DNA of 64,000 nt from Cryptomeria japonica (taxonomy: Eukaryota > Streptophyta > Pinopsida > Cupressales > Cupressaceae), in assembly GCF_030272615.1 (NCBI RefSeq), contig NC_081410.1:140532849-140596848 (forward strand), given 5' to 3'. The position numbers and the translations under genes are program-made. Numbering within the stretch: position 1 is the stretch's first letter; each line of letters begins with the position of its first letter. This document shows positions 10,421 through 20,757 of the stretch, one piece after another. The notes under the pieces are model-generated. The model was not told the DNA's origin and made no database searches. It saw only the letters and a program-made list of their open reading frames with translations.

Positions 10421-11750
10421 GTGGCAAAGGGCGTTGTCAGGATATCATTCATCCTTGTATTTATCGATCATTGATAGAATTATTTCTCCCCTTTTTCCTT
10501 TACCGTATGTCTCTGCTCCTTTGATACCTATTCTATTTACCAAATTTTACAAAATATTACATCTTCTCAAGTCATGACACTTGAGATGGAGGACTCAACT
10601 ATCAACTGACACCAATTGAGCATGCAAAATTTATACCATTTGTTAAAATACTCAATTGCAAAGGGATGTGTCAGTGAACACTACTCACCTGCCCGTCAAA
10701 CTGCATCACCTCCCATTTGATCCCAAATTTCTTTAGGAATCAAATGTGATTGTACTAATAATACAACCAACCAAATGACAGGTAGATACCCCTTACAATG
10801 AAATTTTCCTTGGTATTCCTATTGTAACTTTTCATCATCTTCAATTTTGGGTAGTCAGTACACTTACTCTTCCAAGTTCAAGCATCCCAACTTTGCATCA
10901 TAGCCACTTGAACTCCCCCTGAGTCATACATATCAGGTCCTCAACTTCGGTTAGGTCCAATACCAGGGATCCAATCATCTCCATGTACTAGTTGACCTAT
11001 GCATATGTGATCAACTAATGAACTTCCAGTTCCATTACATCCACAATATCCTATGACATGATCCTGGATGAACACAATTCCATACAATGTCATCATCAGG
11101 ACATAAATCTAACCGGTTAGCCCATAAACATGCATGTCTGCATGGTCAACCACTAGGCCAACATATGTCATTCAAGTCTTTTCCAATACCACCTGAGACA
11201 TGAACTCCACATTCCATGCTATCGGGGCTATTATAATGATCACCAACTTTACTGTCTTACATAACTTGCAAGTACCTGTTTAGCATTCATGTTGGTAACA
11301 TCCTGTACATACCAATTTCCTCCTTTGGTCAAACATCACTACCAGAGCACCTTCTTGTGACTCCTAACATTTTATGTCACTTTTTATCTAGTTCCAATTG
11401 TTATCTTGGCATGCATAGACACGAGTATTGATTCAATCTTCCATTTGTAGGTGTGTAGACAAGGAAGCATCTACACATACTTATCTTTTCATTTTCATTC
11501 TTCATACTGGCAACACCGTGTTCTTTCGCGTTGCCTTCATAACTCATGGAGGTGAATGATAAATTCAGTATATTATTCCCCCTAAGATCTTGCATCTCCT
11601 TTAGGCCTTATGAGATATCACCTGTGCAATGAGTGCATAGTCTCGGTCCATGGTTTTCTTCCTCCATACCTTCTTGCTCTCATTTTTCATCCCATTTTTA
11701 GGCTTGGGAGCAAGTCTTTCCTTCTTCTACTTATGAGTCCTTCCATTTTC
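10421..11750. other. Non-coding 3' internal region of element A
   Basis: No credible reading frame on either strand; the short frames here match no family I know. On the minus strand a TGACTCAGGGGGAGTTCA-like patch (about 10913-10930) recalls the post-pol stem-loop of the copia elements. Where an autonomous copia would have pol, this stretch has none. Confidence 0.7.
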
Positions 11751-13478
11751 TTATTCTCCATCATAAACAAAAGTAGTTTTGTAGTAGCACACAACATCCA
11801 TCCCAACTTCATGATTGGGAAATCTCTTGACATATCGGTTTGACCATCTTCTTTTGGTCATGTTGTTGTGACTAGCAATCGAAACTGGTGGACCTCTTGC
11901 TCCTATGGGGACATTTGTCCTTTGGTTCCATGTAGGTATCTGACTTCCATATGCTCTATATTCCCCTTTCTACAGAGCATAGTTATGTCGGCCACCATAT
12001 GACTGCAGGTTCCTCTTCCTGCACTCAAACTCTCTATGGCCAAAATCTTTACATCCAAAACAATAACCGGAGAAAGGAGACTTATTACTTATGACTTTAT
12101 TCTGCCATTAATGAGATGATCTCACTGGTTTGGCATTTCCATTTATACTTCTCTGAGAATGGGTCCAAGGTTGTCCATTCTTTGTTGGTCTTCCATCAGA
12201 TCCCTCCTTCTTCCACACTTGACATGATGTGTAGGCAACAACATCTCCCTGTCTTTTGTAGGTGAAAGGACTTCTAGGTTTCCTTCTCAAGTTCTTGCTT
12301 TCAATGAAGCTATTTTCTCCTATTTTTCCTTTTCCTTTCTAGTCTGCATTGTTCCTCCATGTAGCATCATTCTTCATTGTCAGCTTCATGTCCTCATCAG
12401 TTGTAGTCAAATCTATCCTTTTCTTTGGAGAATTTCTGGCAGTGAAGGTCTGATCCTTTCCATTTCCATTTGAGGAGACAAATTGAATATCTTTTTGGGA
12501 GGTCTCCTTGCTTGTAGAGCATTCATAATCAACACATCCTAATCCTTCAGTATCCTTGGAATGTTTTTGTTGATTCAACATTTTTTCCAAGGCCTCAGTG
12601 TTCCCATCATATCGGTTGCTTACCTTGAGTTCATTCTTGCACTTCTCAAGGTCTTTCCTCAGATTCTCCATCTCTTCTTTCAACTTCTAACACTTTTTAT
12701 CCTTTGTTTCCACTTCTAGCTCGAGGTCCTCACATCTTCTCTTCTTGTCATCAAAGACTAACTTCAACTCACCAGTCAATCTTTTTGCCTCTTCAAGTTG
12801 AGATGTCAATATGCAGATATTGTTATTTGATTCTTAAAGACATATTATCAACTGGCTACATTCATCATGAACTGAATCTTTGTAATTTTTAAACTCCTTT
12901 CTAACACTTTGTAGCTCATCTAGTGCACTTACCACTAAACATTCAAGATCTACTTCAGTTTCATCTTCATCATCACTCCCAAACACATCTTTCTAGTGGG
13001 ATCTATCTACCTTGTCACACTCTGATGTGTGTACATTACTTTCTATCTCTTGTGCCATGAAGAGATGAGTTTCCTAATCAAAATTGTAGTAGTTGACCGA
13101 TCTATTGTCAACACTTCCACATGTGTCTACATTATTGTCCTTCATACTTCCACAATTCGATTCAATAGTACATGACACATTTCCATAAAGCTTCTTCAGT
13201 CTATCACATAGACTCTTTGCCGATCTGCACTTATCCACCTGTGAGAGAATATCACCAGTGAGCCCCCAAAAAATATCCTTCATGGCTTCATCATTGCACT
13301 TGCATCTTCTTTCTTCTTCAGGACTAGTGGGAGGACTAACATTCCTAGGGAGACCATTAACAACCACCATCCAGACATCATAACCTATGGAGGATAGGTA
13401 GACTTCCATTCTACAACTCCAAATGGCATAGTTAAATCCATTAAACATTGGAGCGGGGATTGACATTAAACAAACCAC
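11751..13478 (-). pseudogene. Element A gag: UBN2-like domain, long coiled coil, intact CCHC knuckle
   Basis: One uninterrupted frame of 576 codons apart from about seven internal stops (five TAG, two TAA) and no indel. The N-terminus (13074-13478) has the FNGFNYAIWSCRMEVYL start and the DRLKKLYG block of copia gag. The middle (12339-13000) is rich in Glu/Lys heptads, e.g. EEMENLRKDLEKCKNELK, predicting a coiled coil. A perfect zinc knuckle CFGCKDFGHREFEC lies at 12021-12062. The frame ends at TAA 11751-11753. Gag would build the particle; the preserved knuckle and frame suggest recent decay by point mutation only. The alternative start M at 13466 is equally possible. Confidence 0.85.
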
Positions 13479-13537
13479 TATGTCCTTAAGCTAGAATCTA
13501 CTATAGCTGGAGAAATATTGTCTAACTGGGAACCTAT

Positions 13538-13549
13538 GCTCTGATACCA
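13538..13549 (-). other. PBS of element A (initiator tRNA-Met)
   Basis: Minus strand TGGTATCAGAGC, two bases from the LTR terminus at 13552. Confidence 0.93.
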
Positions 13550-13551
13550 AA

Positions 13552-14759
13552 TGTCAGACACAATGCACCACTAAGAGGGGGGTGAATCAATGATTCTCAA
13601 AATTTTCCCTTTTACTATCCTATGTGTGCATATCAGTTATTAGATCCAACTAGGAACAGAATTACCGGTTAGTGAGGAGACCAACTCAAATGCAAACACA
13701 CATATGGAGTATCACATAACACCAGCATGTATGAGGAAAACCCAAGATGGGAAAAACCTCGATGAGCAATGTTGTTGGAGTCTACTGCTCCAATCCAGCC
13801 TCATAATGAAACTCTATTACAATGTTTAGGGTACCAACCCAAGGAGCTACAACCCCTGATTTAGGGCACCATCCCCTGACTTGTTTATGGGGTACAACCC
13901 AAAGGAGCTACAACCCCTGCATTGAGATACAACTGAATGATTACAATAAAAACATCAATTACAAAAGTAGTTATCTTGTTACAAGTGAATCTTGCAACCA
14001 TTTCATATATCTTACTCTATCAGTGAGATACCTTCTCTGCTACACCGACTCACTCTTCTACTACTCTCATTTGTTTCTTTTCTTGTTGGTAAACTCTACC
14101 GGTTCACCTCTTTTTTGTTCTTCTCTTACAAAATCTCCCCCTCACTACTCTTCTCTTCATCGGTACTACACTCTATCGGTTCTATGTTTGTCTACTTTGT
14201 AGCTTCCTTCACCTCTACTCTGCCGGTATGGACACAACCGGTTCTTCTCTTCTACCAGTTGAACACTTCAACCAGGTTATCCCTTACTCTCACTCTCTTC
14301 TCAGATACTCATTGAGAACATGGGTGATTTTCTCTCACATATAGAAGTAACACTCAATCACTTCGCAGTAGCACTATCCTCTTCTCTTCAGCAACACTTA
14401 ACAATGTCTTTTGCTTGCACATTTATAGCCTAGACTTCCTGCCAAGAACCAATTCAAATTCAATGTGGTTAGGGTTTCCTCATCATCGTTGAGGTAAACC
14501 AAATTCAATCAGATCTTTCCTATTCTGATCTTCTTGACAGCCAACTATAGACCTCCACCATTAACATGCCTTCTTGATCACGCCTTCTATCTCCAGTGAT
14601 CTGCTTTTTCCCTTATTGGTTGATTTCTTGGTCAACCACCAAGATCGGTCTTGTTGTTTCCTTCATCCACCTCAATCTACTCAATCACTCTTAGCTAGCT
14701 CTAAGCTCTCCTCTAGACCTCAAGCTGCAAACCTTTGCAATAGCTCTGCAACACGTCCC
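13552..14759 (-). repeat. Element A 5' LTR, part 1 (R/U5 side)
   Basis: Plus strand starts TGTCAGACACAATGC, followed by the G-run (AAGAGGGGGGTGAATCA) that on the minus strand is the TGATTCACCCCCC block preceding the PBS. Contains the shared copia LTR motif on the minus strand (about 13738-13765) and CCCTAAATCAGGG-type small inverted repeats. Interrupted at 14759 by copia-1 and resumes at 22378. Confidence 0.88.
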
Positions 14760-16383
14760 TGTTGGCATTATGTGAACCGGTATGAGGACATAATGACATT
14801 ATATGTTGTCATTGATGTCAATATGTTGAAGAAGTGAGAACCAGCATATGAGAGAACTGGTAGAATAATGTGAACCGGCATTTGTGCCAAAGTGAAGCAT
14901 GACATTGTATGTTGTCATTGATGTCAATATGTTGGAGAAGTGAGGACCGGCATATGAGAGAACCGGTAGAACACTGTGAATCGGCATTTGTGCCAAAGTG
15001 AAGTGGTGTGTTTGGTCATGATGAATCGACATATAGTTATGTGAACCAGCTCATGGAAGTATTGTATGACTATTGATTGGTAGTCTCAACTTCAGGGTTT
15101 CTAGTTTAAGTACTACAAGCCTGTGTGGCTCAACTGGTGACTTTGTGTGATGAGCTAGCATGGTAACAAAGAATAGATCATGTTACCATGTAAGCCTTGT
15201 GCGTGTGAAGGAGATTGTTCCTATCTACCTTGGGAATGTGAGAAGTCTATAAAATGGTGATAACGTGTGATGGGTTATCAACCACCATAAAATCGGTGGA
15301 AATGGATGATGGAGAATGTCTTGAGATTGGATCAAGAACTACTGCATTTAATGCAGTGTGCTCAACGGTCAAGATGGAACCATTTGAATTCCTTAACCTA
15401 ACAAGTTTAGGGTGTAGGGTTTATGCTACCGACCTATCTATTTTCCTATAAGGTCGATGTTGTGTCTCTTTCTGAGGTTGTTGGCAAAAGTTGTGTGTGT
15501 GTATCCAAGAGAAGGGATACGTGATTCTTGCTAGACCCAAAGGAGAGAAGTGATACCTACAAAGTGTAAGTGCAGAAGGTAAAGAGGAGCTTGAGTGGAT
15601 CTGCATTGGCATTGAGTGCTATTACTAGATCATTGTAATACCTATTGATCTCTAACCACCTCAACAGTTGGAAAATCCCTTAATAGGGTAGCCTTAACCG
15701 GCTTGTTGTAAATCCTTTAACAGGGTAATTCAAAGCTATTGAGTTCAAAATCCTTTAGCTATTGAGTTCTTGAAATACTCTAACAAGGTAACCTTTAATA
15801 GGGTTTAACCCTTAACTGGGTATTCTAGCCATCCCTTAACTAGGCGATCCGTAACAGGATCCATTCCTAGCAGAACCTATTGTAATGTTTCTAATCAGAC
15901 AAGGCTCCTAACAGAGCGGACTTCTAAAGAGTTCAAAAATAGCTTGTGGGTATTCATCCCCACCATAGTTTTTCCCTGTTGGGTTTCCACATGAAAAATA
16001 TGTGTGCCATGTGTGATGCTTATATCTTGTGATGCTTTCCTATTGTCTGTCAAGCATATGATGGTTCTGTGTTTTATGCCTATCAAAAAAACATGTTGAA
16101 CTAGCTGTTATTATGATCTGATGATAGATTACCTATTTATGTATAAGGGTGAAATGGTAGTGTAGTCTTGAGTTGAGTGAAAAGTAAAGTGAGTAACCAG
16201 TTAATGCTTGTCTCAGTCATTCTTAGCTTTATCAGTTGCACTTTGTTTCAAACCGGTGTCATTGTTTGCCAGTCATTTGAAGGGTCTGCTGTCAAACTAG
16301 TTTAGGACTGTATTTTTGCCTGTACTGATTCACCCCTCCTTTCAGTATTGGGTTAGTACCATATGTTTGTCATTGAGTTATCA
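14760..16383 (+). repeat. Copia-1 5' LTR
   Basis: 1624 bp, TGTTGGCATTATG...GAGTTATCA. Contains an imperfect 106-bp tandem duplication (14795 and 14901), a CTATAAGG possible TATA at about 15446, the small inverted-repeat array at 15663-15917, the shared motif GTTTTTCCC...GGGTTTCCAC at 15967-15992 and the TTCACCCC block at about 16329. The 3' LTR shares all these. Confidence 0.95.
15663..15917 (+). other. Array of small inverted repeats in copia-1 LTR
   Basis: About ten short stems separated by a constant TAAC/TAAT-type loop: CCCTTAATAGGG (15677-15688), AACCCTTAACTGGGT, GATCCgtaacaGGATC (15846-15861), GCTCctaacaGAGC (15904-15917) and others. Stems differ in sequence but stay self-complementary, loops stay the same. 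Equivalent arrays are at 21672-21910, 33513-33812, 41028-41240 and on the minus strand at about 53745-53960. Function unknown. Confidence 0.7.
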
Positions 16384-16385
16384 AT

Positions 16386-16397
16386 TGGTATTAGAGC
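16386..16397 (+). other. PBS of copia-1 (initiator tRNA-Met, one mismatch)
   Basis: TGGTATTAGAGC, differing from TGGTATCAGAGC by C to T at the seventh base; two bases after the LTR end. Confidence 0.88.
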
Positions 16398-16454
16398 ATC
16401 CTCTAGGTCCTTTGTGCTATAAGCTTAACCGCTTGAGGTAAAGATCCTAGTCTA

Positions 16455-17138
16455 ATGATGAAGATGGGAGGTCCAAACTTTAACAGAGAAAATTTTAGTA
16501 TATGGAAAGATAGAATGAAGATATACATCAGAAGCATGGGTGCTCAACACTGGAGCTATGTTGAGACTACCTATGTTGCTCCTACCGGTACCCTTACTGA
16601 TGACCAAAAGAGAGAGATGCAGGAGAATGAGCAAGTCATGGAAGCCCTAAATAGTAGTTTATCTGACATTGAGTTTATTGATGTTTAGGATAAGATAAAT
16701 CCCAAAGACGTATGGGATACTCTTGAAAATATCTATGGTGGTGATGAGCATGTAAAATAGGCTAAGGAAGAAATCCTTAGAGGGAAGTTTGAAGATATGC
16801 GGATGGTTGAAGGTGAGACCATTCAATAGTATGGAATAAGAATCAAAATAGTTGTTGGAGATATCAAGACTGTAGGTGGTAAAATAAAAGATTCCACTAT
16901 GGTAAGCAAAGTCTTGAGATCCCTATTGTCGGTATATGCAATAAGGGTTGCTGCTATTCAAGAGCTAAGATCAATAGACAAGACTAAGGTATCCCTAGAC
17001 TCCATCATTGTAAAGTTGACAGCCTATGAGCTAAATAGTTTTGATGGCAGTGTTCAAAAGACTGAATCAGCTTTTAAAGCTTATGCAGTACCATCCAGAA
17101 AAGGAAAAGAAGCTAGCACTATTGGTGAACCAAGATAG
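16455..17138 (+). pseudogene. Copia-1 gag
   Basis: Starts at ATG 16455 with the copia gag N-terminus (FNRENFSIWKDRMKIYI) and includes the ENIYGGDE and LLSVYAIRVAAIQE blocks of the UBN2-like gag domain. In-frame TAG codons occur at 16686, 16758, 16827 and 17136; the sequence around each is compatible with an ancestral CAG. No frameshift. The gag frame continues into the next segment with the nucleocapsid. Confidence 0.9.
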
Positions 17139-17147
17139 GGCAGAGAA

Positions 17148-18293
17148 ATGGATGATGAGGAGATTCTGATGGCATTTGAAGCTCTCCTTTCCAGGAAACT
17201 TCCTAAAGCAACCAACAAATACAGAGGTAAGCTACCTTTGAAATGCTTTTCTTGTAACCGGATAGGACATACTGCTGTAAACTATCCTAATGGCAACAAA
17301 AATTATAAAGTAGAAAGGTTCAAGAAATTCAAAGGAGGAAACCGGAGAAACTATTTTGTGGCAGTTGATGAAGGTGTCACAGATAAAGAATCAGAGGATG
17401 AAGAAAATGAAGATATAGTGTGTGTTGTTGTTAAGGAAGATGTGTCAGACAAGAAGGCTCTTGTCTCCCAGTTTGATAATTCCAATGAGTGGATCATTGA
17501 CAGTGGTTGTTCTCATCATATGACTGGTGACCGGAGAAATTTTCTATCCTTGGAGGAGTATGATGGTTTTGTGGTTCTCTTTGGCAATGATGCACCATGC
17601 ATGGTCAAAGGTAGAGGGTCCATCTCTCTGAATGGAAAGAGTAGTGCTGACAATGTGTATTGGGTTGATGATCTTAGAAACAACCTTCTAAGTGTTCCCC
17701 AGTTGAATGACAGTGGCCTCACTCTAGAATTCAAGAATGGAGATTGCAAAATCAAAGGAAAGAATGGTGAATTGGTGGCCACCAGCATGCAGACCAAAGG
17801 TAACCTATTTCAGCTGAATGCAAATATAAGTACATGTCTTATGGCTAAATTTGATGATAGCTGGATATGGCATAGGAGACTCTGCCATGTAAACTTTGAT
17901 AGCATTGTGAAGGCTAGTAAGATCAAGGCAGTTAGAGGGTTGCCAGTGCCAAGGAAACCAGATAATACCTTGTGCAGAGAGTGTCAACTGGGGAAAATGT
18001 CTTCCTCAACCTTTAAAGGTAAATCTTTCACTCCTGACAACTTACTTGACCTTGTGCATATTGATTTGTGTGGTCCTATGAAAACTAGAAGTGTGCAGGG
18101 TGATAGGTACTTCATGATTCTCACTGATGACTGCTCAAGAATGATGTGGGTCACATTCTTGAAAGACAAGTCTGAAGCCTTTGTAAAGTTCAAAGCTTCT
18201 AGAGCATTAGTGGAGAAGGAAAGTGGTAAAAGGATCAAGTTCCTGAGAACTGATCAAGGAGGGGAATTCACTTATGGTGAATTCAACAAGTAA
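17148..18293 (+). CDS. Copia-1 nucleocapsid, protease and integrase core (open segment)
   Basis: 381 codons open. Residues about 33-46 are a zinc knuckle CFSCNRIGHTAVNY in which the last cysteine is Tyr. An acidic stretch follows, then the protease with WIIDSGCSHHMTGD (catalytic DSG at about 17499). GAG-pre-integrase zinc domain HRRLCH...CRECQLGKMSS at about 17870-18000. The integrase core begins with LVHIDLCGP (first Asp) and FLRTDQGGEF (second Asp) near the end. The stop TAA at 18291 breaks the core; the third acid lies just beyond (LAERNN, about 18355). Confidence 0.93.
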   Translation: MDDEEILMAFEALLSRKLPKATNKYRGKLPLKCFSCNRIGHTAVNYPNGNKNYKVERFKKFKGGNRRNYFVAVDEGVTDKESEDEENEDIVCVVVKEDVSDKKALVSQFDNSNEWIIDSGCSHHMTGDRRNFLSLEEYDGFVVLFGNDAPCMVKGRGSISLNGKSSADNVYWVDDLRNNLLSVPQLNDSGLTLEFKNGDCKIKGKNGELVATSMQTKGNLFQLNANISTCLMAKFDDSWIWHRRLCHVNFDSIVKASKIKAVRGLPVPRKPDNTLCRECQLGKMSSSTFKGKSFTPDNLLDLVHIDLCGPMKTRSVQGDRYFMILTDDCSRMMWVTFLKDKSEAFVKFKASRALVEKESGKRIKFLRTDQGGEFTYGEFNK

Positions 18294-19580
18294 TGTGAAG
18301 AACATGCCATCAAGAGGCAATTGTCTGCCCCTCGGACTCCATAGCAGAATGGCCTAGCAGAGAGGAATAACTGGACTGTCGTTGAAGTAGCTAGAACCAT
18401 GTTGATTCAAGGAAAGGTAGCTCACACCTTTTGGAGAGAAGCGGCGAGAACTGCAGTCTACACAATGAACCGGGTACTTATCAAGAAAGGTAAGGATAAA
18501 ACTCCTTATGAATATTGGACCAGTAAGACACCTATGGTTAGCTACTTTAGAGTGTTTGGTAGCAAATGTTACATCAAGAGGAGTGAACACCAGAGCAAAT
18601 TTGATGTGAAATGTGATGAGGGAATATTCCTAGGATATTCCACCAAGAGAAAAGCTCTCAAGTGTTTCAACAATAGGACTCAGAGAATTATAGAAAGAAT
18701 CAATGTAAGAGTTGATGAAACCTCTAAGAAAACTAAGGAAACTGGCAGTGAGCAAGCGGTAAACGAAGCAGTTGCAACCTTTTGGGAACCGGTTGATAGC
18801 CAACCAAGTACTAGTAACAATGTTCCCACACCAGTAAATGTAGATGCTGATACTGATGGAGATGAGGATAAAGAAGAAAAGCAAGAGGAATCTATCAAGA
18901 CCATTCCTCGGTATGTCAACCTGAATCATGATCCTAAGCAGATCCTAGGAGATAAGGATGCAGGAATCCTTACAAGAAGAAAGGTTAGAGAAAACTCATG
19001 TATGATCTCTAAATTTGAGCCTAAATCATTCAAAGAGGCACATAAGGATGAAGACTCGATCAAGGCAATGGAAGAGGAACTTGACCAGATAGAGAAAAAT
19101 GGTACATGGTCTTTGGTACCAAGACGGGAGCACAAAAATATCATTGGTACTAAATCGGTTTTCAAAAATAAGCTGAATGGGGATGGCATAGTGATTAGGA
19201 ATAAAGCCAAATTAATGTGCAAAGAATATGCTCAAGAAGAAGGAGAAGACTATCGTGAAACCTTTTCTCCCATAGCCAGATTGGAAGGAGTCTGTATGCT
19301 TCTTGCATATGTAGCTTTTAAAGCTTTCAAAGTATATCAAATGGATGTAAAATTTGCATTCCTAAATGGTGTACTTGAAGAGGAGGTGTATATTGAGCAA
19401 CCAAATGGGTTTTCCCTATCTGAAGATAGTAACATGGTATGTAGGCTACATAAAGCCTTATATGGACTAAAGCAGGCACCTAGAGCATGGTATGAACGTC
19501 TGCATTCCTATCTTATGAAGATTGCATTTGAGAGAACAAGTGAAGATAGTAATATCTACTTGAAGTCTAAAGGAGATTAG
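18294..19580 (+). CDS. Copia-1 integrase C-terminus and reverse transcriptase (open from 18399)
   Basis: Same frame as the preceding segment. Between 18294 and 18398 lie the integrase end with a TAG at 18342 and the catalytic Glu. The open stretch 18399-19580 has the integrase tail (FWREAARTAVYTMNR, KTPYEYW), an acidic linker (about 18780-18900) and the copia reverse transcriptase: NGTWSLVP, KAKLMCKEYAQEEG, YQMDVKFAFLNG, YIEQPNGF, LYGLKQAPRAWYERL. Stop TAG at 19578, where copia-2 has AAG. Confidence 0.93.
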
Positions 19581-20552
19581 ATCCTGATCTGTGAGGTATT
19601 TGTTGATGACATTATCTTTGGTGGAGATGAAAAGATGAGTCATGAGTTTGTAAAGGAGATGAAGAAAGAATTTGAAATGTCACTCATAGGGGAGATTAAA
19701 TTCTTCATTGGACTACAGATCCAGCAGATGAAGGATAGAATCTTTATCACTCAGTCCAAGTATGTCAAAGAGGTGTTGAAGACCTTTGGCATGGAAGATA
19801 ACAAATCGGTTGGTACTCTGATGTTGACCGGTTGTAAACTATCTAAAGAAGATGACTCAAAATTGGTTGATGAGAAGGAATATCGATCAATGATTGGTAA
19901 GCTGCATTATATAGTGCATAGCAAACTGGATATTGCACATGCAGTTGGCATTACTGCAAGATTCCAAAAAAGCCCAAGAGAATCTCACTTGGTTGCAGTC
20001 AAGTGGATTCTTAGGTATCTGAAGGGAACTGTTGACTATGGATTATGGTATCCTTATAGCAAGGATTTCAACTTGAAAGTATACATAGATGCTTATTGGG
20101 CAAGCAATATAGATGATCGGAAAAGCACAACAGGTGGTGCATTCTTTCTCGGTGGTAGACTGGTCTCATGGATGAGTAAGAAGTAGAGTTGTATCTCTCA
20201 ATCTACAGTGGAAGCAGAGTATGTTGCAACTTTCATGAACTACACTCAGACAATTTGGATGAAGCATGTATTAAATGGCTTCAAAGTTCATGTATCTGAA
20301 CCGGTAAGTATATTTTGTGACAATACTAGTGCAATTAATATCTCCAAGAACCCGGTTTTACATTCTAGAACCAAGCACTTTGAGCTTAAGTATCATTTCT
20401 TGAGGGAAAAGGTTCAGAACAAAGAGATTGCACTAGAACATGTTTCCAGTCAGGAGCAGATAGCAAACATATTCACCAAGCCTCTCCCAAAGGCTACATT
20501 TATGTACTTAAGAGGTGAATTAGGGGTGTTTCCCCTTCAAGAGGTAAACTAA
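19581..20552 (+). CDS. Copia-1 reverse transcriptase end and RNase H
   Basis: Frame continues: the catalytic EVFVDDIIFGG box (two Asp) at about 19594-19626, FFIGLQIQQM, then the RNase H part with LRYLKGTVDYGLWY, the ADW-like DAYWAS and RKSTTGGAFFLGG. A TAG at 20184 (sequence around it compatible with CAG) precedes the last part (20208-20552) with EAEYVA, IFCDNTSAI, RTKHFELKYHFLRE and IFTKPLPK, and the natural TAA at 20550. Confidence 0.93.
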
Positions 20553-20620
20553 AGGTATATGCTCCACATCAGTCAAGTATTGCATAGTCAAATTCTTCTT
20601 CAGGATTGATGTGTTAAAGG

Positions 20621-20646
20621 ATGCTACTCCTCAGGGGGAGCAGCAT
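20621..20646 (+). other. Stem-loop after the copia-1 polyprotein
   Basis: ATGCTACTCC - tcaggg - GGAGCAGCAT, a 10-bp stem with one mismatch, 68 bases after the stop codon. Copia-3 has a perfect version at 32444-32469. Confidence 0.7.
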
Positions 20647-20684
20647 AATGGAACAGGGAAGCTTGTGCCTCTACTTTGGCATTG

Positions 20685-20757
20685 TTGTCAAAGGGGGAGA
20701 AGATGTGAAGCAAAGAAGATATCTTTGTTTATTGCCATTAATGCCAAAGGGGGAGAT
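20685..20757 (+). other. Copia-1 polypurine tracts (two)
   Basis: An upstream tract TTGTCAAAGGGGGAGAAG at 20685-20702 and the terminal PPT GCCAAAGGGGGAGAT at 20743-20757 directly before the 3' LTR. Confidence 0.88.

Noticed and set aside
15663-15917. CRISPR-like array
   Set aside because: Units are irregular and self-complementary, without constant repeats and unique spacers, and lie in a plant LTR.
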